A stretch of 64,000 nucleotides of DNA from Lasioglossum baleicum. Its lineage: Eukaryota > Arthropoda > Insecta > Hymenoptera > Halictidae. The translations under genes were made by a program, and so were the position numbers. The DNA lies in NCBI RefSeq assembly GCF_051020765.1, contig NC_134930.1:11656001-11720000 (forward strand), written 5' to 3'. Below are positions 21,705 to 34,600 of the stretch, in pieces. Within the stretch, counting starts at the first letter, position 1, and each line of letters starts with the position of its first letter. The notes beneath the pieces are model-generated. The model saw nothing but the letters and a program-made list of their open reading frames with translations, did not search any database and was not told where the DNA came from.

Positions 21705-21917
21705 GCCCTGGCCTTACGATTTATTTTACGGCTTTAGCGACATTTTTTGTAGATCGTAATTTGCTAAGAAAGAAGTATATTGATATAAATTGTATGCCTA
21801 TATTTAAACCAAAATAGAATTTTATTTCGGTTTCAAGGAAATTATTAACATACATTTTTATCAGAATGTGTTCAGAAACTTCATCAAGTGTCAGACACGA
21901 TATTGCAAGGCAAGGGG
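21705..21917. mobile_element. TTAA-flanked MITE, family B (piggyBac-type), copy 1
   Basis: TTAA lies at 21701-21704 and 21918-21921. The ends read GCCCTGGCCTTACGAT and, inverted, CCCCTTGCCTTGCAAT. The inner blocks TTTTACGG, ACATACATTTTTATCAGAAT and CTTCATCAAGTGTCAGACAC match the copy at 40389-40618. Non-coding. Confidence 0.78.
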
Positions 21918-21921
21918 TTAA

Positions 21922-22994
21922 ATATTCGACAAAAATTCATAGATTTTTTCTTAAAAAGCAGCAAGACTTATTCAAAAATATAAAAAATTTTTGAAAAGTT
22001 GCAATAACTAGATAGTGAAAAGGACTTAAGGATATTGTTATATTAATTTCGCCTTTCAAAAAGTTGATTGAAACAGAAAATACATTTTCATTTGACTTTG
22101 GTAAGAGTATAGCAATTTTTGATCGCGTAAATTGCGCGAAAATGACGACTCCGAGTGAGCGGGGATACCCGCTGAATTTCCGCCAGCGCTTGCGGAGGAT
22201 GGTGTAACAGAAAACACGCGGAAGCCGTCGGCAGATTTAATGGAACGTGTAGTCGTAGAACGCGGGTATCTCGATAATTCGATGATCGTCCAGAAGAACA
22301 AGGGACGCTGCTAATTGGGTGAATTTTTTATCTCTCTCTTTATTTTTGTCACGCGGGACAGTTCGTGCTCGCACACTGGCGAAAATGAAATAGCGAGGCG
22401 ACGATCGGCAAACGGCCGGTGCTGCTTCGATTTTAATCGACGTCGAACGTGACTCAGGCTACGTGACACTCTTCGAGACAGTTCCGCCGGGGGAGATATT
22501 AAAATGGAAGCTGCGAATCGACGGGAAATTGTACGGTGTCCGCCTATCGGCGCTGCTTCGTGAAATATTCATGGGGCAGGGTTTCAATGACAGACAGTTG
22601 TTAGTTTGTGTGCCAGCGATATTTTCTGATTCAGCCAATCTTCGGTTACGTACCGGCGAGCGACCGTTTCAAATATGGACAAGCCTCCGAGGGAGACCAG
22701 CCTCCTCCGGAGGTTCGCGTGGCGTAGACATGTCAGATGCGTCCTCTCGACGAATAACTGTAGAAACGCACATTTTCTTGCTGGAACAGCCCGTGGTATC
22801 AGCTGAGACGTGAGACATCGCTCCGGGAATCGTCTGTTTCCTGTTTGGTTTCGTTGAACTCCCCAAGACCGAGGATACGCAGTCAACGTATTACTTCGAA
22901 CTTCAAAGACTGGCGCGAAGATGTTAAGATTCTTTAAAATACAGTACTCCCTCCCAATACATTCCACGACAGCAGAATGGCACGCCTGATTTAA
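21922..22994. other. No gene recognised; GC-rich island at 22.1-22.95 kb
   Basis: CpG-rich with overlapping frames on both strands, the longest 127 codons on minus (22584-22967). None is recognisable and no repeat ends are seen. Confidence 0.35.
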
Positions 22995-22998
22995 TTAA

Positions 22999-23160
22999 CA
23001 GTAAATGTACCACTACTGGTCACAATGACAGGTACACCGGATTTTTTATTTTACAATTATTGAAATAATAAAGAAGATTTTATGAGAAATGATTGTATAG
23101 AATAGATATCTTTAGTAGAGCAGGCATTACGATAAAAGCCGCACAGAGAGAGATGATCTT
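22999..23160. mobile_element. TTAA-flanked MITE, family A, truncated copy 3
   Basis: TTAA (22995-22998) precedes CAGTAAATGTACC, a degraded family-A terminus. The interior matches 16190-16310, including TTTTTTATTTTAC.ATTATTG, AGAAATGATTGTATAGA and ATATCTTTAGTRGAGCA. The right end is lost. Confidence 0.65.
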
Positions 23161-24638
23161 TTGTGAGACGATGGTATATGGATCCCTAATGATGTCTGCA
23201 AAATATTAGGTGTAGTTACTCAATAGTTTTAAAGATATAAACACAATGGTCTTCACTGTTAAAGACCTCTAATTTTGTTTCAAAAGAAAGGTAATACTGT
23301 TTGGTCTGCTATAAACATGCGTATCATGTAGCTCAGAAGGATAGACGAACGCGAGCCGCTTCATAATACGAGTCCGCAACTGTAAACAGAATTGAGCGGC
23401 TATTTGCCGACACTCGACCGCGAAGGGTTAAAACATTGTCACATTATTTTTAAAAAACTGTCAAATTAAATCCCGACTACCAATAGAACAAAGAAGCTGC
23501 AATTTCCAAATCTCTTCCAAAAGAATCTAAAAGAAGCAGAACCAAAGTGACAAAATATCTAGAACCAGCAACATGAATTTCACGAGAGTTCATCAACGAC
23601 GCATTACCGAACGGTTCACAATGAACAACGTGACATAAATACGAACCCTATTCGTCAAGTCACGTTCCGTCATACAACGTGACTGTACGTGGCGACGTCG
23701 CGCGACGCGATGGGAACGTGTTGTAAAGCATCCCCCCATTGAACGGTACCTGGAAAATCGCGAATACACAAGCGTTCAACGATTGCCAATTGAAACTGAC
23801 AATCCCGTGTACCAACACGCGGCTGCTCGGTTCTGAAAGGTCTGGTATTTGCTAATTTCCTCTGGCGCTGTAACGGTTAATACCCCGTGTTCCCGGAGTG
23901 GGTGCTCGTAGCGCTCGGTGGTGCCCGGGAATTCCCGACGATATCGTCTAACGAAAGCACACATTCTCTCCCAAAAATACGTCCAGCTCCGCAAACACTG
24001 GCTCCTCTGCCGAGAGCTTTCCCGATCCCCGACCCACGGTGAAATTATTTCACGGGGCTCAGCAGGTTTCGCGCGGGAGCATTCGGCTCCTCGCTTATCG
24101 GCCATTGTGCTGCCCCCGCGCGTTTCTATACCTATCTAGCCTAGATACGTGTGCCGGCCGTGTGCGATACCAGACGTTTTATCCGAGCAATGTAAGCCAC
24201 GATCCGGGCCGGGTCTGAACACGGGAAGAGAGGATAGAGCGCGGCGAGTTTCGAGTTCGGAGCCGACATTTCGCGGGCTGTGACGTTTACGGCGTCGCCG
24301 TCGCGTGCCGACTAATCCGATCGAGTGGCACCCGGGTATTTCGCAAATTTCCGTCCGGTCGCACGTCAGAATGCCGCCGGACGAGCATCACGCTCAAGAG
24401 CCATGTTTACACCAGATTAGAACGCTGTTCACCGTTCAAAGCTTATATCCGAGATACTGGCTTCACCGTAGAGCGGCACACGCGGGGCATTTGCATCGAA
24501 GTACATATAAAATACCGGCATTTTTTCGGTTATGGGTTTACAACTTTATACAAAACCAGATGTCGTGGCCATACCGGTGTATTTAGCTTGATGTACCGGT
24601 AATTTTCCTGCTTTTTGATTTCGTTAATATTTTTTTTC
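23161..24638. other. No gene recognised; CpG-rich island at 23.6-24.5 kb
   Basis: Around 23332-23395 a decayed tRNA-like stretch shows a box-A-like TAGCTCAGAAGGATAGA and a weak GAGTCC box-B remnant. The CpG-rich island has only overlapping short frames. Confidence 0.3.
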
Positions 24639-24799
24639 TAGTAATATTTTTCTCGGCGCACATTAAAAATTTTTATCCGATTCAAGTCCAAATCGGAAAC
24701 GTTATCTGGTTCAAACCCGAATCGAAACGTTTCATGCTTCACATAGCTATATTTAGTGTAGAATTTGATCGAAACTGTGCGCCGAGAAAAATATTACTA
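24639..24799. mobile_element. 161-bp MITE with perfect 24-bp TIRs
   Basis: 24639-24662 and 24776-24799 are perfect inverted repeats beginning TAGTAATATTTTTCTC. The interior is mostly unique with a short GATTCAAGTCC/GGTTCAAACCC-like pair. TA duplication is ambiguous because the termini start with TA. Superfamily unresolved. Confidence 0.7.
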
Positions 24800-25015
24800 T
24801 TTCAAAAAGTACGATCGAGAAAAATACCTCCTTTATTAATATTTGTTCTGTTCGAAATCACAATTTGTCATTGTTGTTTTTACACGCTATCTAGTAACCC
24901 AATCCTTGCAGTATCTCGAAAGACGTTCTCAAGAAAATTTTGATTATTCTATTATTTAAATATTCATAACGAGCAAGCCCAGATCGCCATAAAATTGAAG
25001 ATTATTTTTTACGAG

Positions 25016-25405
25016 TAGTGGTTATTCGAAGTAACTTTCTCCTTTGCGAAAATGTACTGCACGGCTTCGGTAATGAGTAGGCTGCGGATCTTCATGCAAA
25101 ATAAAAATTGTTTGCATCGCGATTGCAAGAAATAGAAACGAAATTGAATGTTATTTCTTCTCTTCATGATTTTATTATAATAGAGGAGAAATTATATATT
25201 GAAACCTTCCATTTAAAAAATTTTTCAACAATTTTCAATTTCATGTTCTCAATTTCTCAAAAACATGGACCAATCGGATCGCGGCTACAGTGATCGTGAT
25301 TTTTGTTAGTAAAAGTTTTCGTTGAAAACAAAGCCAAAAGGGAAAAGTTACTTCGAATCACCTCAAAAATCGCCCTTTTCAAGGAAGAACAACTTTTCAG
25401 GGCAT
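25016..25405. repeat. Foldback repeat with CCAATC..ATCGCGGCTAC core, copy 2, interrupted
   Basis: The left arm (TTCGAAGTAACTTTCTCC) and right arm (GGAAAAGTTACTTCGAA) pair as in the 5103-5415 copy, and ACCAATCGGATCGCGGCTACA is shared. The left arm is broken at about 25076 by a TAGGCTGCGGATCTTCATGC terminus, so a TAGACTGCGGAT-family MITE inserted into it. Confidence 0.55.
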
Positions 25406-26734
25406 TCTATATATGCATTCTAATTTCCTATGCGTGTAACGTGATAGTAATGTGTCAGTATCTCAAGTGACTTTAGCACGAGTGAGTGACCGTTTTAAAA
25501 TAACTATTAACAGAAGCAGACTTTAATTATCAATTTTCATTCATTATATTATAGTATAACTTTTCTCACTTCAGGCGTTTCATCGTTGTTGCTCCTCAAC
25601 TAGGTAGATCAAGCTCCAAATGAAATCCCCTCACCATTCCGTTCACCACAGCTTTCAGTACTATTTTCTTACTCGACCACACTACAAGCCCGCACACATA
25701 ACAGGATTAATGCCTTTAATCCGGATAGAACAAGTGCGAATTAGCCAGCGCTTTGACCGCTCTGCATTAACAAATCCTTACTCGAGGATTACAAAGCAGC
25801 TTCCAGTTAAAAATCCACTGGTCACGAGGATTAAATGAAAATATTCATGAAACAAGTAACCGTGGCAAATGTTAATCCATTCATTTCCAATACACATATG
25901 ACCGATCAGTCACACGTTGGTACTTGTACAAAGTTTACGTTTTCGTATCGAGATTGTTAACTACCTTCTTTGAATGGAATTTGAGGGCCATTCATACAAA
26001 ATAAAGCAGTACAGTTTTCATTCGGGGTGGCTTTCGACGTACTGTGGATGAAAAGGTACCTATTCGGCTTGACATTGTTGTTGAGCGGGCCGAGAGTATA
26101 CGAGTCCCATAAAGTTTACCAGCAGACCATAAGGTGATAAGCCGTGTATCGATATCTTTTGTTGGAAAAGGATAGAATACAACCTACCCTCTCGTTCTGA
26201 CACTAAGCAGTGTCGAGCGGACACTTCTTGTTGTTAAAAAGAAACATCGTCGTCACGAACAAAATACATAATCCACATTATAATAATATGTAACTTAAAT
26301 AAGAGATCATTAAGTGTGGCACCTAGTACCGGACACAGTAAAACTTACTAACTTAACTCGGTACAGTTTCAGGATAATTTACAGTGATCAGTAGAGAGTG
26401 GATCTTTATGCAAAATAAACATGTTTTACCTGAATTATAACAAACTGGAGTGAAATAGAAATTCATTTTCATTGTCAATATGGATAAAAGGTTGAAATTA
26501 ATATGATAGAATTTTTAAATTCTTCTAATGTTTTCACAGTGAACGCATTAAACAACAATTTTTTGTGAAAACCACTGTATTGTATACATAAAACACAAAG
26601 GCAATTTAAAAAGTACTTACAACAAGATGCAATAACACAATTCACGCTTCTTTTGACCCCCAAGAAAATGAACAATTATTATCCTTCATAATTTATACGA
26701 TGCACCGCATTCCCGTGGAACGCAACAATGCGTT
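25406..26734. other. No gene recognised; AT-rich, one MITE-like terminus
   Basis: A degraded TAGACTGCGGAT-family end (AGTGGATCTTTATGCAAAAT) lies at about 26393-26420. Otherwise I see nothing nameable. Confidence 0.35.
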
Positions 26735-26855
26735 CCAAACCTAATTGTTTTCTTTTTCTATTCCCTGCACTATTTACGTGGGTTAACGGCTCGCTATCAT
26801 TTGTACTGTTACATCGTATAGCTACCGTCCGGTATTAGGCGCCATCAGGTGTTCG
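26735..26855. repeat. Dispersed repeat related to the 265-bp tandem array
   Basis: It matches 44370-44480 in order: CCTAATTGTTTT, CTGCACTATTTACG.GGG, TAACGGCTCGCTA and ATAGCTACCGTCCGGTATTAG. This is a single dispersed copy of the sequence that heads the tandem array. Confidence 0.65.
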
Positions 26856-26884
26856 AGGGAACTCCCCCTATCTTAAGACTTTAC

Positions 26885-27245
26885 CTACCGGATTTACCTA
26901 CCTTTAATACCAATATAAAAATTTGTTTATGATTACTTATTTTTTATGAAACTCTCGTCCAATATATTTGTGGCATTTCTCTGATTAAAATAATACCAAA
27001 CACGATATAATTTCAACTGTATTTAGTGATTTAATTGACGATGAAAGTTTCTGACACAAGGAAGGACAGCGTATGGAAAGAGACGAGACACGGAGAATCG
27101 CAGTCACTTCGGCCGAGCGCGGTTCTCTTTACACGCGTTATCCTTCTCTACGTTCAACTCGGTCTTTGAAGCTCAAAAAAATAGTGTCCGTCCGTGAACT
27201 TTGCAAACGAACCTCCTGATGCTTGTATGACTACAGGATTTACTG
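26885..27245. mobile_element. pogo/Tigger-type MITE, copy 3, inverted and half-deleted
   Basis: On the opposite strand to copy 2: ACCAATATAAAAATTTG, CCAATATATTTGTGGCATTT and GAACTTTGCAAACGAACCTCC, ending AGGATTTACTG before TA (27246-27247). The other terminal half is missing. Confidence 0.68.
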
Positions 27246-27281
27246 TAATAGGATTTTCAATGGGTGCACTTTACTTTACCG

Positions 27282-27741
27282 GACTCAAAATTTGTGCCTT
27301 TCTCCTATAAATTATGATGTATTTTGTATGTAATCCAGTAGATTTGTACCCGGGGCGGCTGCAGATCAAAGTTTCGATCCTATAGGATCAATGGTGCAGG
27401 AGTTATGCTTGCTTAAAGTTGAGCAATCTGCAGAGTTTTTGACAAGTAAGCCGCTTACCGAGCAGAACCGCCACGTTTTGGTCCTTGACTCCCCCTCCCC
27501 CCCCCCGACCTAATCACCAACCAAGTCGGTAAGCGGCGCGCTTCCGTCACTGGAAACCAATATGGCGGCGCCCTTACCTGTCAAAAACACTGCAGGTTGT
27601 TCAACTTTAAGTAAGCATAACTCCTGAACCATTGATCCTGCAGGATCGAAACTTCAATCTGCAGCCGCCCCGGATACAAATCTACTGGATTGCATACCAA
27701 ATACATCATAATTTATAGGAGAAAGGCACAAATTTCGAGTC
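27282..27741. mobile_element. Foldback MITE with about 150-bp inverted arms
   Basis: GACTCAAAATTTGTGCCTTT (27282) pairs with AAAGGCACAAATTTCGAGTC (to 27741). The arms continue through AATTATGATGTATTT, CGGGGCGGCTGCAGAT and AGGATCAATGGT. A C-rich run and two GTAAGCGGC-type segments mark the centre. No clear target duplication; superfamily unknown. Confidence 0.72.
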
Positions 27742-30700
27742 AGTACATCAATCGTGCTGTACCAAAGAAAGCATAGAAATTTTCTTTCACATTGCAATCT
27801 TCAATGAAAATATCAGATGACGTTATTGAGGGTGACTTGTTAGTTCATAGTGAAAATTGCTGTTGCTATTGAACGTTCCATTAAAAAGTGTTCAGCCATG
27901 TGCCATAGATCTTTCAAAAATATGCAATAATCACCGGTTGGTAACGCGTTAAAATTAAAAAGGCTTTGGCACCAGACGATTACCTAGCCAGGACAGTTGG
28001 CAACAAATGTGGTAACTGATATCAGCAGCAGCGAGTCGCAGCCGTATAAAGTTCTCGAAAACGAAAATCCTTTTATTCCATTTCGGCCGGACTTAGCCAT
28101 TTCGCTGGCGGCGGTAGAACTTCGAAAAATAATTCCGGGCGTAGTTCGGCGTGAGCGTTGGCCGGCTCTAAACTTCTCTATTATCAGTTCTCGGATAATG
28201 GAGCGCGGTCGGGTCCGGTCGTATAAGCAAATTAAAGTTGTTGCACGCCTCGGAACTCTTAGGACAGACTCCGGCGCGCGGTTATCTCGTGGCTTTCTTC
28301 GCGGTCCCGGCGCGAGTTTGCACGTGTAAATAAAGACTCGGCAATGTTCCGCGGTGGTTGTTTCGGGCAGCTTTCCAGCGGGACGCTTCATCGAATTTGT
28401 TTGCCTTCTTTCCCGCCTGCTGTGCTGTTTGCTCTTAATTCGCGGCCGAGCCGCGGGGAACACGTCGCGCGGGACAACGTGCTATTTGCCCGGGGAAATT
28501 GTCGGGGCCTGTTACCGCTTCTCGAATGAGTTTAAAATTCGGTCCGACTTCCGTAAGCTTTCCACGACATGCCCGGACTAATCTCGAACTACGATTCCCC
28601 ACAGATGCCGGTCCAACGGCTATTGAACCTTGTTCCCGCGAACTCTCGACCCCGCTGATAAGCTGGATAATTTATTTGCTGTGGAAATTATTTCTTGCCC
28701 GTTCTCCCCGGCGAGACCAGAGTTCCAGCGGAAATGGAATTGCGAGAATTCCGTCATCGAAGTTCGCCGTTGTTAATGTTTGCTTTTGAAATGTTGTTCT
28801 TGTGAAATCAGTCTTCGTGAATTTCTGGAAAACAACTTCCAAGACGAAGGTGGTCGCTCAAGTATTACAGTAATACTTCAGTCATTGCAATCTTCACTGT
28901 TGTTGGAGTGTTTGTTTCCAAATGTCATTCACGAATGGCAGGGAAACAACTTCTAAGAGAGAGAGATTATATGGAGGTTAAACTATAAAGTTTCTTGCAT
29001 TTTAATATTTCTTGTTTCCTCCATCTATTTTCATCGTCAAGAAATATTTTATTCTATGATTTAGATTACGACAATAAAAAGATTTCATCGAAATGAAATG
29101 TGTTATCTCCAGAAATTTTGATACTGTCCCATTGAAAATAGCATTTTATCTGTATCGCAGAACAACGATTATTGACAATTGTATTTGAAATATTTCTACT
29201 CCGAAAGTTTACTCGGCTGTGGAAATAGCTCGGCGATGCCCTTAGTCGCCTGTCTAATTCTTAAGTATACACGAGTCCAAGGGGAAGCAGGTAGACCCAA
29301 TCATTCTCTCGGTGTCGTTGGTAAGCTCGGCAGATTATCTCGACTAATGGAGCGCATTCCGCGCGATAGCAGACCGGCTTCGAGACACTGTCAGCGTCCA
29401 TCCTGTCCGTGATCTAGATTCCGACTTCCGGTAAAACGGAGTCGGTCCACGAGATATCCTCCCGATGATATTCCCTGGACCAATAGTCTGACAGCCCGGT
29501 GTTTATTCCTCACTCGTTGGATCAACGCAAACATCTGCGAACAATTTCTATCGAAGCGATGGCAGTGATGGTGCTGCGCTGTCAGTCGCCGTTCAATAAA
29601 AATAAGCTCAGTCTACGGTGGTCTAGAAACCAGCGTTTTGTGGTCAAATATCAAATTTCTCAACTTCAATTTCAGAACATTTTTTTAACTGAAAGAAAAC
29701 ACAATAGAATTTTTAAATTCTTTAAAAATGTTCTCACTCTTTTACACGTGACCAAATATCATTTTATTCATTATTTATTGTAGAACATAAATACACAGGT
29801 GTGTATTATGCTATTATACATTTACAGTAGGCACGTATATTTAAGTTATTTATACATTTCATAGAGAAATTTTTACAAAAAGTGCAGTGTTCATAACGTT
29901 AATTTACAAAATGAACTCTTAAGAGTGATAGACGTCGAATTTTCATTACCGCTTGACGCTTAATTTTCTTTAGAGCTACTATTATAACTTTTCATTCCCA
30001 TCGAGAAAAACGAAATTCTTTTCATAATGTTAATAATTCTTGGATTTTTCTAACGTCTTCACGACTTAGTATTTCAGTTAATCGTTTTTACTATGCACGC
30101 ATAAAATCCGTAGATCACAAAAGAACAGAACTTTCTACGTGGACGTATTTTCTGCGTGAGAAATTATTTCATTGCCTATTGTGCTTGTGCCATTGTATGA
30201 CCGTGCGTTTTGACATGCGTTGTCGACGTCGACTAATGAAACCCAGCGATAGGAATCAGATTTTAACATTGTTGAGCGCATGGCGGACATGTGCGCCAAC
30301 CGGACATTGTTATAATATTCCACGCGTAATTTTTATTTCAGAGACACGTTCCAACACAGATTGAAATTTTAATTAACTAGTTCCGTGTCCGAACAGCGCG
30401 TGGCCAGCTGAAAAATGAGCTACAGAGGAGCGTAAATGGCAGCGGACAGGTATGTCTGTCTGGTTGTCGCATCGTTGTCTGGAAAAATTTGAATGACTAA
30501 TTGAGTGCGTTCATAGTTTGACGGGGTTTCCGATGCGGTGACATTGGCGGCCATTGTTTTTGAGCGACAGTACCGGGACAAATTAAAGCAGCATTTCCGA
30601 AACTTTTCCTACGGCCGGACATTTCGCAAATTTGGAAATTTTAACGGGGCACCTTCTCCGTAATATTCTAAAATCATTTATCCAGTAGTTATGATTAATA

Positions 30701-30896
30701 CAACAAATTAACTTTCCAATTTTCTTTAATTTATATTCGTATAATTAAAAGCCAGATGTGCTTTTATTCCTAACTCTATATTGTTATACGATAACTGAGT
30801 CCGACAAATAATGCTGCGCCCTTATTAGCTCCCATTGTTTCAATTATATGTATAAGCTGCGCTCACGTATCAAGCTGGATGAGCGAATGTATCTTA
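27742..30896. other. No gene recognised; large GC-rich island at 27.98-28.8 kb
   Basis: The island is CpG-rich and open in several frames, including a 159-codon minus frame (27984-28463), with no motif I recognise. Composition alone can explain this. A smaller GC-rich patch is at 29.2-29.6 kb. A degraded TAGACTGCGGAT-family end (GCATAAAATCCGTAGATC) is at about 30099. Confidence 0.35.
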
Positions 30897-31631
30897 CAAG
30901 GGCACATATTCAGATGCGAAAATCAGATTTTGATGAAACTTTGGGAGTTTATAGTTCTTTGAAAAATATTTGACAAGTATTTTTTTTCTATCGGCAACCA
31001 TCCACTTTGAAGGGGTGAAAACAGCCCTCAAAGTTGGGGGTCATAACCATAAAAAACCATTTTCGAGATATCTCGGAAACCAGAGGTCGAAAAAATTTGA
31101 ATTTTTTTTTAAATTGTGTTTTTTTCAATGGGCAATGTAGTCGCGCAAGAAAATTTTAACAAAAGTTTTTTGTTTAAACAATATATTAAAAATTTGATTT
31201 TTTTTGCAGTTTCTCTTATTTATTGTTAGTCAATTTCAATGTAAACTTGGGTGCGTGATCTTTGATCCAAAATAGGGGATACATGTTTCAGGATTTTCTT
31301 TTTTTTTTGCCATTTAAAAATAATTATGCATAATGGAAGATAGTCTTGCACCTGGCGTGTGGGGGAATTCTGGCTTGTTTTATCGAAATATAAGCATTTA
31401 GTATAAACGTATATAGTATTTTAAACAATACCACCGGATTACATGTCGTTTATTGTTTTATCAGTAGCTATAGAAGGTGGCGCAGGTATCAGCGTGACGC
31501 GGTGCTAATTACCGCGGCGGAGTAAGCGTACCGACTTGTATGTATAGCCAATTCGTCTGGGAATTTCTGCGGTCTATAAACTCCCAAAATTTCATCAAAA
31601 TCCGATTTTCGCATCTGAATATGTTCCCTTG
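30897..31631. mobile_element. TA-flanked MITE with about 60-bp TIRs
   Basis: The inverted ends (CAAGGGCACATATTCAGATG... at 30897-30955 and its complement at about 31575-31631) match with few mismatches. TA precedes the left end (30895-30896) and TTA follows the right. The interior is AT-rich with no transposase. 735 bp, Tc1/mariner-like by target site. Confidence 0.75.
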
Positions 31632-34600
31632 TTAGTTTCATTACATTGAATGAGATATACAACGACTCTCATTAATATTAATAATATTTTAAACTTGGAC
31701 CGAGTGCTTTGAGTTCGTTTTACAGACATTTGGAAGGTTAGTATACCAGATGACGTATAAAAGAAAAATATGGAGAAAACTGTAATTGGTCCAAACCTGA
31801 GAGAAAATAAGTTTCTAGTATTAACTTCGCAATCAACAAGCACTTTGCCAGCGACACTGACAGAGTCTCTCATTGTTCGAAAACCTTTTTCCTGGACTTC
31901 AAGACGTTTTTATTGTCAGCGGATATCCTTTGTCCAGCTTCTTATTGTTTCTTACTCATCCAACAACGACAGTGACACGAGTCAGTAGATTTCTACCAAA
32001 CTTTAAGCTCGCAAGCTTATAGCTGGAAGCCATTATCTGTGTTAGCTGATGTGGAGGTGTAAGTCAACTGATATTATTTGATCCTAGACTCCAGTTTTTC
32101 AGTGTAAATTGTTGATGAACAGCGAGCGCTGTTTGCCCAAGTGGCGTCAGCGAAAAAGACTCTCGATCTTGCGAATACTCGTCAACAGAAGACTATCAAT
32201 CATGCTCCGTCTGCCTATGTAAAGTGCCCTGAGTAAGTGTGACTTCGTTGCTCTCAATTTCGACGGAATTGGGATAGTGTCCCACAGGACAATTTCAACC
32301 CAATACAGGTCTAAGACATACATGTACAGATCCTCAAAATAACAGTAAGTGATAAAGACATTATAGCCACTTACACAAATTGACGAGTTTGTATAAAGGC
32401 CCAAATGAAGTTGAACAAAGATGAGCGGTCGCAGCAAACGAAACATGCCACTTAGCAATTTTCGGGGGCAACGGCCACCGGGCGTCGTTTCGAAACTTTG
32501 CGGAGAGCTTGCGAACTTCCGCAGCAAAGCTGTGGAGTCTCATCAAGCATCATCCGCGGTAATTGTTCCCGGACCGCTCCCGGTTCAGCCGCCTTGGAAA
32601 GAACGAGGCTGAGAACAAAAGCATGTCGTGCATAGCCGGAATGGTCGCGTTCTTCACCTTGACATCCTCGATCGTGTCTTATCTTATCAGGCCAGGGGGA
32701 AGGCGGGGGGGGGGGTCTGATAAGATCCGCGTCGCGTTTTTCGGCTAATAAGATTTCACGGGTCGCGTCGCGTGTCCCAAACGAGACTAATCCTTTATCC
32801 CGCTCACGTACTACAGGTCGCTCGAGGGGATTTCGAGACCTGCTCACGGCCGTGTCTCTTGATTCCGAAAAGCTTGGTCCTGTCGAGTGGAAGCTCCGCC
32901 CGCGAGCCATCAGATCGATACTTGATTCTTGATTACGAGCGTAATCCGATTATACGCCTTCACCTGTAACATCTTCGGCGCTGTCGCCAAGTGCCTTTAC
33001 CGTTTTTACGACGTCGTTCGCCGAGCTCCTCCGCATCGTTTAATACGAATAACAGGTCGCAGATAAATACAGGCCATGTGTCCGGACCCTCGTACCTATC
33101 CTAAGCTTGATGGACGATCGAAGGGTAGCGACGCGGCCGGTCTTAGCAGGACGGCTGTCAACGAGGAAGCTGTAAAACCGGCAAAGTGGCGAGGCGTACG
33201 TACCGCGCGCGCGGTACTCCGATAAAATATTCGATCGTGATCGCGTTAATCGAGAGGGCCGACGATAAAAACGCGACGATGGAAAGTCCGCCGAGTGCGG
33301 GGCAGTTGCGCGGAAAGATGGCAGTAAAGCGTCTGACCGTGCAGGAAGCAGTAAACCGTTTGATAGCGAGCCCTGACCGGCGAAAGACGTCTCCGACAAA
33401 ATCGAGCGGCAGACCATCCGCCAAACTGTCCACAATCCAGACAGTTTGACAAGCTTCTGTAGTCAGCGCGGAATCAGCTGTCACTCCATAACTCCTTTAC
33501 GATGCTACGGTTCCCCGTCACGGTGACGCAGGCGTGCACAGCTTCTTTTAGGTCTTGCTCCCCTCAGATACTTTGTGAAAATGTATCTCCAAAGTTTCAG
33601 AGTTGTTGCACAACGAGTCTTTTCTTTTCTCTAGATATATTAGGCAATATCGACCGCTATTATTTATATTAAACGTACATTTTGCGAAAGAAACCTATAA
33701 TGTCAGTAACTAGTTGAGAAATTAGTCGCAGTAGTTTCAGGAAACGTTTGGAACGACTATGCGTCTACTATCGAGACACCACCGTGCTATTACGAAGCAC
33801 AAGCGCGACACAAAGAGGCAAGTGAAACGAGTCCGCGAGCGGTGCGACGCGCTGCGAATGAGGCCGTAACACAATTGCTCGGTGTCAAAAACAAAATCAA
33901 ACAGTGGTCGGCGTCATTGGCGGATTTTTCAAGGATCAACGCCCCCAAGCGCGACGCGTATGAAACTGTCAGCCGTCAGCTGCACAGCTCACGGAGTAAA
34001 TGAATCGAGCCGCGCGCGAGTAGTCCTTTGGCTGCATTATCGCCGGCTCAATTGCATTTCGCATCGTTCGACGTGCGGTTGAAACATCGCGCAACACGAT
34101 TGACGCATTTCCACCGCCGATGCTAGTTCGAGCTTTTGCACGACGACGATGTCGCGGAATGACGGTTATTTAGCAGAGAAGGAGGTGATCGATCGCCGCG
34201 CAATCCTTCAGCGCGATCACTTCAAAGTAGAACTGTCGAAATAGAACTGCGGGTTTCAACTATTTGAAGGTCAGTCGTCCGCACGAACTTCGAGTCCTAC
34301 TAAATACCACCGTATACAATAGTATATAGTGCTCGGTGCAATTTGACTAAACCTGTAACGTTTACATTGTCGTACCACTCCTTTGTACAATTCGCCACCT
34401 ATATTATTCCTTATTAAAGTCCAAGTAACTTTTATTTGTAGCATTTTTTTCTATGCCTGCTTGTTTTCGAGTTACAGTATTCTCTCTGTAATTGTCGCGA
34501 AGGTCTTTACCGTAACTGTGAATACTTCATCCCCACCACTGGGGCGATTCAGCGAGCCAGGAGGGTCGAACAAAACATTGCAATTTTTCTAATATTTTTT

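Noticed and set aside
27984..28463. 159-codon open frame on minus as a gene
   Set aside because: High GC lowers stop frequency on both strands here; overlapping frames of similar size exist and no domain is recognisable.
32452..32910. 152-codon open frame on minus as a gene
   Set aside because: Same compositional effect in a CpG-rich island; low-complexity Pro/Arg stretches and no known motif.
34180..34196. GGAGGTGATC resembling the 3' end of bacterial 16S rRNA
   Set aside because: Only about 10 bases match and the surroundings are not rRNA.
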